39,487 nt of DNA from Clostridiales bacterium (GCA_012522735.1 JAAYJU010000199.1:1-39487); one strand, 5' to 3'; counted from the first letter of the stretch, positions 9,091 to 18,509 are shown. Translations and numbers: made by a program. The notes: generated by a model not told the origin, from the sequence alone.

Positions 9091-11199
9091 ATGGCAATCG
9101 ATAGATATAAGCTTCTTAATAGACATAATCCTTTAATAGATAAAATAGATTATAAAGCTCCTTTGAGTATAGGTAATGGCAATTTTGCCTTTACTGTAGA
9201 TGCTACCGGACTGCAGACCCTATATGATGAATATAAAGAGAAGCTTACGCCCTTATGTACTATGAGTCAGTGGGGATGGCACACTAGGCCAGTAAGTAGT
9301 ACAAGATATGACTATAATATGGATGATTTAGAAATGACAGAGTATACTTATTCTGACAGAAAAGTTACCTATGCCGTGGACTGTAAAGAGGGAAATGAAG
9401 ATGTATACTATTGGCTAAGAAAGAATCCTCATAAATTTAATCTGGGAAGACTGGGCTTTCTTTATAGACATGAAAGAATAAAGGCAGAGGACATCTATGA
9501 TATTAAACAGACTCTTAACCTATATGAGGGTATTATTGAAAGCAGCTTTAGGCTTCAAGGTGTTTTATGCAAGGTTAAAACCCTTTGCCATTTTGATAGG
9601 GATACAATAGCCATCGAAGTAGAATCAGAGCTTCTTACAGAGGGCCTCTTATCTGTCATGCTCTTATTCCCTTACGGTTCAGATGATATTTCGGGCTCTG
9701 ATTGGGACTATAGCTTGGGACATACAAGTAAGGTAATAAACAATGATGATAATCAAGTGTTTATAGAGAGATGCATGGATAAGACCAAATATTATTCTTG
9801 TATTAGATTTGATAATAAAGCTCATTTCTATCAGAAGGCAGAGCATGATTTTAGGATAGAGTCCATTGAGAACAATAAGATGGCCTTTACACTTACCTAT
9901 TGCTTTAATATGAAGGATGATCCGGAGACATATCCTTGTAGCAGCTATGAGATTCCCAATGTGACGCAGACCTATGAAAGTAGCCTAAATGGATGGAAAG
10001 CCTTCTGGGAGACCACAGGTATAGTTAAGCTAAATAGCTCAAGCGATAAGAGAGCATTTGATTTGGAGCGTAGAATCCTTCTATCACTCTATCAATTAAG
10101 AATAAATTGCTGCGGACTGATGCCGCCCCAGGAGACAGGACTCTTTTGCAATAGTTGGCATGGAAAATTCCATTTAGAGATGTATCTTTGGCATCAGGCG
10201 TATTTACCCTTGTGGAATCAGACGGAGCTTATGAAGCCATCAATAGATTGGTATCTGTCGATTCTTCCAAGAGCAAAAGAAAATGCCAGGAGGAACGGGT
10301 TTCGCGGTGCAAAATGGCCAAAGCAGGTAGCATATGATGGAATTGACAGTCCGTCGCCTATAGCAACCCTATTAATCTGGCAACAGCCCCACCTTATATA
10401 TATGTTAGAGTTGGCTTATCAGAGTAGAAGGGGAGACAGGATATTTAGCGTAAAATTATTAGAGGACTATTGGATTCTCATAAAGGAAACAGCGGATTAC
10501 ATGGTGGATTTGGCTGTGTATAATCAAGAGACAGGAAAGTATGACCTTCTTCCTCCTCTAATTCCTGCACAGGAGGCTCATGACCCCAGTAACACCCTTA
10601 ACCCTGTGTTTGAGCTAGAATACTGGAGATTTACTCTTTTATTGGCTGTATCATGGGCCAAGAGATTAGATAAGGAGCCTGATGCTGAAAAATGGTTACA
10701 GGTAGCTAATAATATGGCTACACCTCCGATTAAGGATGGATTATATCTTGCACATGAAAATTGTCCAACAACATATGAGGAATTTAATGTGGATCACCCT
10801 ATAATGACAGCTATATATGGACTTATATATAGCGATAGAATCGATAAGGGTATAATGACAAGCACCATAGATAAAATTATGTCATGCTGGGAGTTTGACT
10901 CTACCTGGGGCTGGGACTATGCTATGATGGCTATGGCGGCCACCAGACTGGGAATGCCTGAGCTTGCTCTAGAGCTTCTATTAATGGATACTGCAAATAA
11001 CAATTATGGTATGAATGGTCACAACATTCAAATAAGGAGAGAGGATCTTCCAGTATATTTGCCCGGAAACGGATCGCTTCTTTTGGCCGTGGCTATGATG
11101 ACGGCAGGCCTTTCTGGTTGCGATAAGCCGTCCCCTGGTTTTCCTAAGGATGGAGGATGGAATGTGGAATATGAGAATATTGCACCCTTTCCATATTGA
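9091..11199 (+). CDS. Six-hairpin (alpha/alpha)6 glycosidase-like protein
   Basis: A 702-residue protein without a signal peptide, so it should act on imported sugars in the cytoplasm. The N-terminal third (IGNGNFAFTVDATGLQT, then MSQWGWH) looks like the beta-sandwich of GH65/GH95-like enzymes. The C-terminal two thirds carry the helix-rich pattern of an (alpha/alpha)6 barrel (around NSWHGKFHLEMYLWHQAY and TWGWDYAMMAMAATRLG). I do not recognise a characterised family or assign catalytic residues. It sits between the transporter and the AraC gene and near galacturonate genes, so a glycosidase or phosphorylase for a galacturonate- or rhamnose-containing oligomer is a reasonable inference. In B. 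subtilis lplD is likewise followed by the uncharacterised yetA; no homology to it is claimed. Confidence 0.6.
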   Translation: MAIDRYKLLNRHNPLIDKIDYKAPLSIGNGNFAFTVDATGLQTLYDEYKEKLTPLCTMSQWGWHTRPVSSTRYDYNMDDLEMTEYTYSDRKVTYAVDCKEGNEDVYYWLRKNPHKFNLGRLGFLYRHERIKAEDIYDIKQTLNLYEGIIESSFRLQGVLCKVKTLCHFDRDTIAIEVESELLTEGLLSVMLLFPYGSDDISGSDWDYSLGHTSKVINNDDNQVFIERCMDKTKYYSCIRFDNKAHFYQKAEHDFRIESIENNKMAFTLTYCFNMKDDPETYPCSSYEIPNVTQTYESSLNGWKAFWETTGIVKLNSSSDKRAFDLERRILLSLYQLRINCCGLMPPQETGLFCNSWHGKFHLEMYLWHQAYLPLWNQTELMKPSIDWYLSILPRAKENARRNGFRGAKWPKQVAYDGIDSPSPIATLLIWQQPHLIYMLELAYQSRRGDRIFSVKLLEDYWILIKETADYMVDLAVYNQETGKYDLLPPLIPAQEAHDPSNTLNPVFELEYWRFTLLLAVSWAKRLDKEPDAEKWLQVANNMATPPIKDGLYLAHENCPTTYEEFNVDHPIMTAIYGLIYSDRIDKGIMTSTIDKIMSCWEFDSTWGWDYAMMAMAATRLGMPELALELLLMDTANNNYGMNGHNIQIRREDLPVYLPGNGSLLLAVAMMTAGLSGCDKPSPGFPKDGGWNVEYENIAPFPY

Positions 11200-11253
11200 G
11201 AATAGATATGAAGATATAAAGATTTTGATTCGCAGAAATGGAGGACTGATATC

Positions 11254-12114
11254 ATGGAAAATATAATATTTCGTGATACGATCGGCCAAATCATGGTTGA
11301 ACGAATCGAGCGTGATTATGATTTTAATATGGTACAAAAGCATTTTCATAATGAATATGAGATATATTATCTCTTAAGTGGAGAACGGTATTATTTTATT
11401 GAACAGAAGATATACCATGTTAAAAAAGGAAGTCTTGTATTCATAGATCGCAATCAGATACATAAGACAGTAGGAGTTAATTCCAACTATCATGATAGGA
11501 TACTTATTCTTATATCAGCTGATGAGATTGACCCGCTATTAAATCTTTGTGATAATATTGAGTTATCCTCGTTCTTTTCTAAGAATTTTGGCATCATAGA
11601 TTTGAATGAAGCTGGACAGAAATACGTTGAGGGGCTCTTATTCTTTATTATAAGAGAAATGAAGATGAAGCACTCAAATTATGACTTCATGGTTAAAATG
11701 AAGCTGGCAGAGCTATTGGTTTATGGAATCCGCTGTAATACGGGGGAGAATTCAATCCTTCTAAATGTTCCTGTAAGGACAGAAAAATATAAAAAGATAA
11801 ACGAAATAGCGAAATATATAAATGAAAATCACCATGAGAGTATATCCCTTGCCGATATAGCCGATGACTTTTATATAAGTAAATGCTATCTTAGCAGGAT
11901 ATTTAAAGAAATCACAGGTTTTACTGTCAATGAGTATATTAATATAACCAGAATAAAAAGGGCTCAGCAGCTCTTGGAGCAATCACAATATAATATTACC
12001 GAAATAGCAGATATAGTTGGTTATGAAAGCATCACTTATTTTGAAAAGGTATTTAAAAAATATCTTGAAACATCACCATTAAAATATCGCAAGAAATTTA
12101 TGAAGAAAACATAA
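11254..12114 (+). CDS. AraC-family transcriptional regulator
   Basis: 286 residues: an N-terminal cupin-like sensor domain (about 1-130, with HFHNEYEIYYLLSG near residue 30) and a C-terminal double helix-turn-helix (about 190-282, ending in YESITYFEKVFKKYLETSP). The start follows TGGAGGA at about 11239. It lies 54 nt after the glycosidase-like gene, so it is probably the last gene of the transporter operon and its autogenous, sugar-responsive activator. The likely targets are the promoters at 5622 and 13947, but no operator was verified. Confidence 0.9.
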   Translation: MENIIFRDTIGQIMVERIERDYDFNMVQKHFHNEYEIYYLLSGERYYFIEQKIYHVKKGSLVFIDRNQIHKTVGVNSNYHDRILILISADEIDPLLNLCDNIELSSFFSKNFGIIDLNEAGQKYVEGLLFFIIREMKMKHSNYDFMVKMKLAELLVYGIRCNTGENSILLNVPVRTEKYKKINEIAKYINENHHESISLADIADDFYISKCYLSRIFKEITGFTVNEYINITRIKRAQQLLEQSQYNITEIADIVGYESITYFEKVFKKYLETSPLKYRKKFMKKT

Positions 12115-12233
12115 AAGCTCCGGTAGCAAAAGCCTTTAGTTATTATATTAAGGCCATATACTCAGACAGACAGAACCATGCTTCGATTTCAATATATAAG
12201 AGCTACTAACCATCTGAATATTATGTATTAACA

Positions 12234-12306
12234 ATAGCATCAAACAGATAACTCGCTACGCAACACAAACATAAATGTTTGTGTGAACAGATCTGTTCGA
12301 TGCTAT
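12234..12306. repeat. Nested fold-back element between convergent genes
   Basis: Outer arms 12234-12249 and 12291-12306 pair over 16 bp with one mismatch. Inside is a perfect 10-bp hairpin (12263-12272 with 12275-12284) joined by AA. The right side also contains the perfect 14-bp palindrome GAACAGATCTGTTC (12285-12298). It lies between the 3' ends of the AraC gene and the minus-strand GH4 gene and may act as a bidirectional 3'-end structure. There is no good U-tract on either side. Confidence 0.7.
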
Positions 12307-12314
12307 AACACATA

Positions 12315-13700
12315 TTAAAACCACTCTGTAGGGAGATAGTTCTTTGTATTTTCAAGCATCTCGTCAAAGAGCTTTCTTGCATCGGCTTCAGATATAGTCA
12401 TAAGGGGATCGTTTAGGAAGGCCTTTATGGCAAGCTCCTTATCATAGCTGAATGATGCCTCCATGATATCCGATTGATTTTGAATATGAGGATCGATTAA
12501 CCCCTTGACATTCTCGGGTAGGCTTCCTGCAAAGACGGGAGCAATATGATCCTTTTCAAATACGGCATTAGTCTCTACGATAGCACCCAAGGGCAGATTA
12601 GCTATTTGTCCCTTGTTAGGAAGGTTAACATTGCTAATTGTTCTTTCCAATCCGACCAATGACTTAATTATTAATATTCCTTCCTCACCGGATGGTGTAT
12701 AATCAAGCATTTCCTCTCCTCTTAGTAGTCTATCGCTTCTTTCTCTGCGTTTTTGTAAATCCTCCATACGGTAATCAACATGTGTAAATGTAAATCCGTA
12801 GGAGTGGGCAGTTTCAATATCCTTAAGGTAATGAGGAGGCATAAATTCAGCAAGATGTCTGTCACCTGCGGCGGCTATTAGACCATATTTTCTGAATAAA
12901 TCAAACTTTACCTTATGATTACATTCAAATACATTGGTTAGATACCCAGTAGAATTATTAGGATAGCCTAAATCATAATTCTCATTGGCAAACCATTCAT
13001 ACATAGGGAATAGATCAACGCCCTGATATGAGGCATAATCAAACCAAGTGAAATGATTGATTCCCAATACATTTACATGGATTTCATGTCTATCTATGTG
13101 GTCTATTCCCAGTTCGTCCTTACACATGGATGCTAAGAGGTTCTGGGTGTTGAAGACCTCATGACAGCAACCGAAGGCTTTAATTTCAGGAAAAACCTTA
13201 TAAAGGGTCCTGACACACAGGGCCAAGGGATTGGTATAATTAATAACCCATGCATTTGGTGAATAGCTTTTAATTGCATTGGCTATCTCTACGAACATGG
13301 GTATTGTTCTGAGCGCACGAAGTAAGCCGCCGGGGCCTGTTGTGTCGCCTACAGGCTGGTTTATACCATATTTCTCTGGGGCATGAACATCAGAATACAT
13401 TTCCTCAAAAGTTCCTGGGAGTATTGAAATAACTACGAAATCAGCTCCTATAAGAGCTTCCTTTAGTGAATTTGAAGTTCTATATAACCATTTGCCTTGT
13501 CGTTTTGGGTCGTTATGTAATGAATTACCAATAGCCTCATTTCGTTTTGCAGCTTCATTATTAATATCATAAAGTCTGATAGTTCCGCTTATTTTATCCT
13601 CTAAAGATAAATCAGTCATAAAGGTCCAAGCCCATCCCATTGAGCCTCCGCCTATGTAAGCAATTTGGATATCGGATACTTTCTTGTCATTATATATCAT
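12315..13700 (-). CDS. lplD: GH4 alpha-galacturonidase, CHEV type (LplD-like)
   Basis: A 461-residue glycoside hydrolase family 4 enzyme. These use NAD+ and a divalent metal (usually Mn2+) for a redox-assisted cleavage. The Rossmann motif IAYIGGGSMGWAW is at residues 13-25. The metal/specificity motif reads CHEV at 179-182; in GH4 this variant marks alpha-galacturonidases such as B. subtilis LplD, as opposed to CHS or CHG types for galactosides and glucosides. VINYTNPLA and AAAGDRHLAEF are further conserved segments. The start is preceded on the minus strand by GAGGGT. It is cytoplasmic and would release galacturonate from imported oligomers for the UxaB/UxaA route transcribed divergently. 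Confidence 0.9.
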   Translation of the reverse strand: MIYNDKKVSDIQIAYIGGGSMGWAWTFMTDLSLEDKISGTIRLYDINNEAAKRNEAIGNSLHNDPKRQGKWLYRTSNSLKEALIGADFVVISILPGTFEEMYSDVHAPEKYGINQPVGDTTGPGGLLRALRTIPMFVEIANAIKSYSPNAWVINYTNPLALCVRTLYKVFPEIKAFGCCHEVFNTQNLLASMCKDELGIDHIDRHEIHVNVLGINHFTWFDYASYQGVDLFPMYEWFANENYDLGYPNNSTGYLTNVFECNHKVKFDLFRKYGLIAAAGDRHLAEFMPPHYLKDIETAHSYGFTFTHVDYRMEDLQKRRERSDRLLRGEEMLDYTPSGEEGILIIKSLVGLERTISNVNLPNKGQIANLPLGAIVETNAVFEKDHIAPVFAGSLPENVKGLIDPHIQNQSDIMEASFSYDKELAIKAFLNDPLMTISEADARKLFDEMLENTKNYLPTEWF

Positions 13701-14002
13701 GTCTATACCCTCGTTTCTATAAGATCTATAATAAATGTATACATTGATCTATTCATATATGAAGATTATAAGTTAAAATTCCGCCGAAAACTACTATAAT
13801 ATTTCACTTTTATAAGCAAAAGTCAATCAATATTGATTATATGACAAAGATAATAATATAAATTTATTTCCAGAGTTTATATTACTAAAATATGGATAAT
13901 AAATCAATACTGTTTGAATTGCTGATAATTTAGTAAATATCATTAGTTGACTAGATTTATAAGAATAGATACAATAAATTTAAGAAATGCGATGGAGGTA
14001 GT
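13701..14002. promoter_or_regulatory. Divergent control region between GH4 and uxaB
   Basis: This very AT-rich gap has no gene. It contains the perfect 14-bp palindrome AATCAATATTGATT (13825-13838), which is a plausible operator, and a minus-strand TATAAT (13765-13770) that could serve the GH4 gene although its -35 match is poor. The uxaB promoter at its right side is listed separately. Confidence 0.4.
13947..13975 (+). promoter_or_regulatory. Predicted sigma-A promoter for uxaBA
   Basis: TTGACT (13947-13952), a 17-nt spacer and TACAAT (13970-13975). The ATG of uxaB is 28 nt downstream with GGAGG in between. Confidence 0.65.
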
Positions 14003-15517
14003 ATGGATACTATAAATAAAAGTATTACAAAGCCAATAAATAGACCAGTTAAGGTGCTACAATACGGTGAAGGAAATTTTCTTCGTGGTTTTGTGGATTA
14101 TATGATAGATATTGCTAATGATGATGGGAGAGTCTTTTATGGTAATATTGCTATCGTTAAGCCAATTCCCTATGGAAGCTTAGAGGGATTTCATAAGCAG
14201 GAATGCCAGTACAGAGTCTCCTTAAGAGGGCTTGAAGGTGGAAAGCCTATAGTTAGGGATAGAATTGTTACAAGCATCACTGAGGCTGTTGATGCATATG
14301 AAGATTATGAGAAATATATGGGATATTCAAGGCTAGAATCCTTAAGATTTATCGTGTCAAATACCACGGAGGCAGGAATTGTTTATGATGAAACCGATAA
14401 TTATGAGGACAAGCCACCTAGGTCTTTTCCCGGTAAGCTTACTAAATTTCTTTATGAAAGATATAATTACTTTAATGGAGATAAGAAGAGGGGACTTATT
14501 ATTCTTCCATGTGAATTAATAGAAAATAACGGTCTAGTTCTTAAGGAGTACGTAAATAAGCTGGCTAAGAGCTGGAAACTTGACATAGGATTTACATCTT
14601 GGATTAATGAGTCTTGTGTCTTTTGCAATACCCTGGTTGATAGAATTATAACCGGGTTTCCCCATGATGAGGCAGAGGAGTATTGGAAAAAGGCGGGATA
14701 TGAGGATAGGCTCATAGTTAGCGGAGAGCTTTTTGGTCTCTGGGTTATTGAAAGTGATCTGGATATATCAAAGGAGTTTCCTCTTGATAAGGCAGGACTT
14801 CCTCTTATATTTACTAAGGATATTAAGCCATATAGAGAGCAGAAGGTTAGAATTCTTAACGGTGCACATACCTCATTAGTGGCCGCATCATTTCTATCCG
14901 GCAATGATACTGTAAAGGAGTCCATGGAAGATGGGCTAATTAAGGAATTTGTTATAAGTACGATATTTAATGAGATTATACCTAACCTCACATTACCAAG
15001 GAATGAATTGGAGGGCTTTGCTAATAAGGTAATAGAAAGGTTTGAAAACCCTTTTATAAAGCATTCCTTACTATCAATATCCTTAAATAGCGTCTCAAAA
15101 TGGAAGGCCCGCTGCCTACCAAGCTTTAAGGATTATTATTCTGCAAATGGGAAGCTTCCGGCTTGCCTGACATTTTCACTGGCTGCCCTAATGAGTCTAT
15201 ATCGTGCTAAGAGACTTAAGGGCGATGGGCTTGTAGGATATAGAGACGGGATAGAATATAAGATAATGGACGATGAGAAGGTTATGGAATTCTTTGATGG
15301 TTCCGTAGACAGAGACAACTTTAAATTGGCTGAGGAGTTCTTAAGAAGAGAGGATTTCTTTGGAGAGGATATGACTAGGTATAGCGGGCTTGTAGATACT
15401 GTCGGAAAATATCTGGAGCAGATAAAAGTGCATGGAATGAGGAAAGCACTTGAGACTTTTTTAAACACAAATAAGAATACTCGTGACTTTAGCCATAACT
15501 GGTTCAAAAAAGGATAA
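14003..15517 (+). CDS. uxaB: Tagaturonate reductase (altronate oxidoreductase)
   Basis: A 504-residue member of the mannitol dehydrogenase superfamily that interconverts D-tagaturonate and D-altronate with NAD(H), the second step of galacturonate breakdown. The nucleotide-binding start VLQYGEGNFLRGFVDYMID is near residue 18. The substrate-domain signature KVRILNGAH (281-289) contains the conserved Lys, Asn and His of the family. Length is typical for UxaB. The start is set by GGAGG at about 13994. It is followed 38 nt later by uxaA, forming a two-gene operon. uxaC, which would supply tagaturonate, is not in the window. Confidence 0.93.
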   Translation: MDTINKSITKPINRPVKVLQYGEGNFLRGFVDYMIDIANDDGRVFYGNIAIVKPIPYGSLEGFHKQECQYRVSLRGLEGGKPIVRDRIVTSITEAVDAYEDYEKYMGYSRLESLRFIVSNTTEAGIVYDETDNYEDKPPRSFPGKLTKFLYERYNYFNGDKKRGLIILPCELIENNGLVLKEYVNKLAKSWKLDIGFTSWINESCVFCNTLVDRIITGFPHDEAEEYWKKAGYEDRLIVSGELFGLWVIESDLDISKEFPLDKAGLPLIFTKDIKPYREQKVRILNGAHTSLVAASFLSGNDTVKESMEDGLIKEFVISTIFNEIIPNLTLPRNELEGFANKVIERFENPFIKHSLLSISLNSVSKWKARCLPSFKDYYSANGKLPACLTFSLAALMSLYRAKRLKGDGLVGYRDGIEYKIMDDEKVMEFFDGSVDRDNFKLAEEFLRREDFFGEDMTRYSGLVDTVGKYLEQIKVHGMRKALETFLNTNKNTRDFSHNWFKKG

Positions 15518-15555
15518 GATGAAATACACTATCAGATGGATAGGAGTGTGATACT

Positions 15556-17037
15556 ATGCTAGATTATGCAATTATACATGAGGATGATATTGTTGGTGTT
15601 GCCCTAAAGGATTTAGATAAGGGTTATATATATGACTCTGTCTATGGTAAACAAGCCCTTAGAGAGAATATACCGGCAGGTCATAAATTCGCATTACGAG
15701 ACATCAGGGACAAAGAAGCTGTTATAAAATACGGAGATTCTATAGGTTATGCTCTAGGTGATATAGCAGGAGGATATCAGGTACATACTAAGAACCTTAG
15801 GACGGGTCTAGGAGATATATTAAGCTATTCATATAAGGCTGATTATAAGGATGTCAAAGTATCTGACAATGGACATTTTTTAGGCTATCGTAGAAAAGAT
15901 GGCAAGGCTGGCATAAGAAATCAGATATGGATTATACCTACTGTCGGATGTGTTAATTCTATAGCATCTGCCTTAGAAAGACAGGCATCCTTCCTAGTAG
16001 ATGGGAAACTTGAAGCCATCATAGCATTTCCACATCCCTATGGCTGTTCACAACTAGGTGACGATCAGGATAATACACTCAAATTGCTTTCAGGACTTAT
16101 AAAGCATCCGAATGCGGCAGGGGTATTGGTTCTTGGCCTTGGCTGTGAAAATAGTAATATAGATGTTCTTAAGACCTACCTGGGACAAGTGGATGAAGAA
16201 AGAGTCAAATTCCTTGTGTGTCAAGAGGTGGAGGATGAAACCCTAGAAGGAACAAGGCTTCTAGAGGAGCTAGCTGAATATGCCAAGCAATTTGGAAGAG
16301 AACCGATAAATATAAGCGAATTAATAGTCGGACTTAAGTGCGGAGGCTCAGACGGTCTTTCAGGAATAACCGCCAATCCTTTAGTTGGAGATTTTTCTGA
16401 TGCTCTGATATCTAATATGGGTACAACAATTCTAACAGAGGTACCTGAAATGTTTGGAGCCGAGGAAATCCTGATGAAGAGATGTATAAGCGAAAAGGTA
16501 TTTAATAAAACCGTAGCAATGATAAACGGATTTAAGCAATATTATATTAGATATGAGCAGCCTATATATGAGAATCCCTCTCCGGGTAATAAAGAAGGCG
16601 GAATCACAACTTTGGAGGAGAAAGCCCTAGGCTGTACCCAGAAGGCAGGAAGCTCACCGGTGGTAGATGTGCTTTCATATAGTGAGCATGTAACTCATAG
16701 AGGATTAAATCTTCTAAGTGCTCCGGGAAATGATCTGGTGGCAACTACAGCGCTAGCAGCGTCCGGAGCGCAGCTGGTGCTCTTTACGACAGGCAGAGGG
16801 ACACCCTTTGGATCCTGTGTACCTACCGTAAAAATATCAAGTAATTCCAAGCTAGTGGAACGAAAGAACAATTGGATTGATTTTGATGCTGGTAGGCTCC
16901 TAAGTGGAACAGACAGAAGTGTATTGACAGAGGAGCTTTACTCTTATGTTATAGAAGTGGCTTCAGGTAGGAAGGTTAAGGCTGAGGAATCGGGCTTTTA
17001 TGATATTGCCATCTGGAAGCAAGGGGTAACCCTTTAG
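15556..17037 (+). CDS. uxaA: Altronate dehydratase
   Basis: 493 residues: an N-terminal SAF-type domain (about 1-90), then the large catalytic part starting near LGYRRKDGKAGIRN. It dehydrates D-altronate to 2-keto-3-deoxy-D-gluconate and normally needs iron. Candidate metal-ligand cysteines lie in the conserved segments GCVNS, HPYGCSQ, GLGCENS and LKCGGSDGLSG. The start follows AGGAG at about 15543. KDG kinase and aldolase, needed to finish the pathway, are absent from the window. Confidence 0.93.
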   Translation: MLDYAIIHEDDIVGVALKDLDKGYIYDSVYGKQALRENIPAGHKFALRDIRDKEAVIKYGDSIGYALGDIAGGYQVHTKNLRTGLGDILSYSYKADYKDVKVSDNGHFLGYRRKDGKAGIRNQIWIIPTVGCVNSIASALERQASFLVDGKLEAIIAFPHPYGCSQLGDDQDNTLKLLSGLIKHPNAAGVLVLGLGCENSNIDVLKTYLGQVDEERVKFLVCQEVEDETLEGTRLLEELAEYAKQFGREPINISELIVGLKCGGSDGLSGITANPLVGDFSDALISNMGTTILTEVPEMFGAEEILMKRCISEKVFNKTVAMINGFKQYYIRYEQPIYENPSPGNKEGGITTLEEKALGCTQKAGSSPVVDVLSYSEHVTHRGLNLLSAPGNDLVATTALAASGAQLVLFTTGRGTPFGSCVPTVKISSNSKLVERKNNWIDFDAGRLLSGTDRSVLTEELYSYVIEVASGRKVKAEESGFYDIAIWKQGVTL

Positions 17038-17050
17038 ATGTCATACTTCC

Positions 17051-17247
17051 GGGGCTGTTGCAAAATAATTCTAGGGGTATATAGGTATGAACCTCACACA
17101 CCGGTACAAGTACACGGCACCCGATATGTTTGTCTAATCATCGGACATAAATGTCCGCTGTGTAGCCATACATATCAGGGCACCGTGTTCTTCTAACGGT
17201 GCATTACGGTTATACCTACATCCCCCTTGTATTTTTGCAACATCCCC
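17051..17247. repeat. 197-bp nested fold-back element after uxaA
   Basis: The outer arms begin GGGGCTGTTGCAAAA (17051) and end with TTTTTGCAACATCCCC (17247). They continue inward with partial pairing through AGGGG and ATAGGTAT segments. A second stem pairs ACACGG..CCCGATATGT (about 17112-17129) with ACATATCAGGGCACCGTGT (about 17169-17187). At the centre is the perfect hairpin CGGACAT-AA-ATGTCCG (17142-17157). It fills the gap between convergent uxaA and the yprB-like gene. No ORF of note is inside. Confidence 0.75.
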
Positions 17248-17268
17248 TGTTCTTTTACGATATTAAGG

Positions 17269-18432
17269 CTATACCCTAGCCTTCGATAAATAGCTTAGGA
17301 TGTGGCGGATGTAGTCGGTTAGATTTTGCTCCTGGAGTAGGAAGTCGGTGTGTATTTCAACAAAGGTGATTTTATCATTACACTCCTTCTTAAAATATGG
17401 TGAGATAATAGGATGATATTGGGGAGCAAAAAGGCCTTCCTTTCTGGTATAAGAGCTGGAGGGCTTTGCTTTAACCCGATAATCCTTGTCCACATATATG
17501 GCGAGGCTCTTATGTATAGCCCTATCCTCATCGGGAAGATAATAATAATCCCTATAATTATCATAGAAGAATTTTAACTCACCATCATAGATGTCGATGG
17601 TAATTAAAGCAGAGTTCTCATATGCATTTATATATATAAAGTCATGGCCAAAGCTTACTCTGATTGGAAGATTAAAATCATATTCTAAGCGTATTATTAG
17701 CTTCTTATCATCAACCCCCGCTTGGAGAATTTGAAAAGGTTTTTCGAACAAATCACAATAGTATAATATGGGGCTTATTTGAACTAAGCCCTTTATATCA
17801 TCTTCGTTATGGAGTAGCAGAGCATTAAGTAACTTGTCTGCTTCTGAGATTTTGCTATTTGTAGTCATCTTATCGATGGCCTTTTTATCTGTCCTATTAG
17901 CTCTTAATTTTCTAAGATTTTCGATTCGTCTTTTACCGAGGTAGCTTTGATAAACTTCGATAAGCTCTCCTCCGCCGAAGATATCTTTCCTATTAACCTT
18001 AAGAAAAGCCTCAATAGTCTTTTGTTTATAATTATTTAGTTTAAATATCTTCTTGATTGGAGATATTTTTTTATATAAATCAAGACTTTGGATATCTTTA
18101 AAGGAGTACTCAAGCTTTAGTAATTCACATTTTTTTGTAAGGTAGGGAATATCAAAGCCTGAGCCGTTATAGTGAATGAGAAGGTCATAATCCTTAATAA
18201 AGCTAAAGAAACTCTCAATAAGCAGAGTTTCCTCTTTAATATCTTCAGAAAACCATTGAATCATATGTAATGTGGCATCTTCTATGTATATGCAACCGAT
18301 TAGATAGAGATAAGTGGTTTCTGCAACAAAACCGGTAGTCTCTATATCAAAAAATGCTATTTTGCTTGTACCGTACTGCACATCAAGAGGATATTCTAAG
18401 GTAAGGTCAACAGGAAACTGTCTGATTATCAT
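17269..18432 (-). CDS. YprB-like 3'-5' exonuclease (RNase H fold)
   Basis: A 387-residue protein with a DEDD-type exonuclease domain. Motif I is FFDIETTG (acidic D29 and E31), motif II is HYNGSGFDIPYL, and motif III is HNEDDIKGL (about residues 210-218). The remaining C-terminal part is less conserved and without a recognised fold. The start codon is preceded on the minus strand by AAGGAGAA with 7-nt spacing. Firmicute YprB proteins share this architecture; their nucleic acid substrate is not well defined. It is transcribed divergently from the cardiolipin synthase. Confidence 0.85.
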   Translation of the reverse strand: MIIRQFPVDLTLEYPLDVQYGTSKIAFFDIETTGFVAETTYLYLIGCIYIEDATLHMIQWFSEDIKEETLLIESFFSFIKDYDLLIHYNGSGFDIPYLTKKCELLKLEYSFKDIQSLDLYKKISPIKKIFKLNNYKQKTIEAFLKVNRKDIFGGGELIEVYQSYLGKRRIENLRKLRANRTDKKAIDKMTTNSKISEADKLLNALLLHNEDDIKGLVQISPILYYCDLFEKPFQILQAGVDDKKLIIRLEYDFNLPIRVSFGHDFIYINAYENSALITIDIYDGELKFFYDNYRDYYYLPDEDRAIHKSLAIYVDKDYRVKAKPSSSYTRKEGLFAPQYHPIISPYFKKECNDKITFVEIHTDFLLQEQNLTDYIRHILSYLSKARV

Positions 18433-18509
18433 AGGTATTCTCCTTTTAATCCATATAATGTTATTTTAGCATAGAACAGATGAAAAACAATGAAAATTTC
18501 TTACTATTG

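Noticed and set aside
10155-10337. 60-codon ORF inside the glycosidase-like gene
   Set aside because: Out-of-frame shadow of a long, well-supported gene.
17051-17247. Fold-back element as a plain Rho-independent terminator
   Set aside because: Far too long, several nested stems, and no clean U-tract; listed as a repeat instead.
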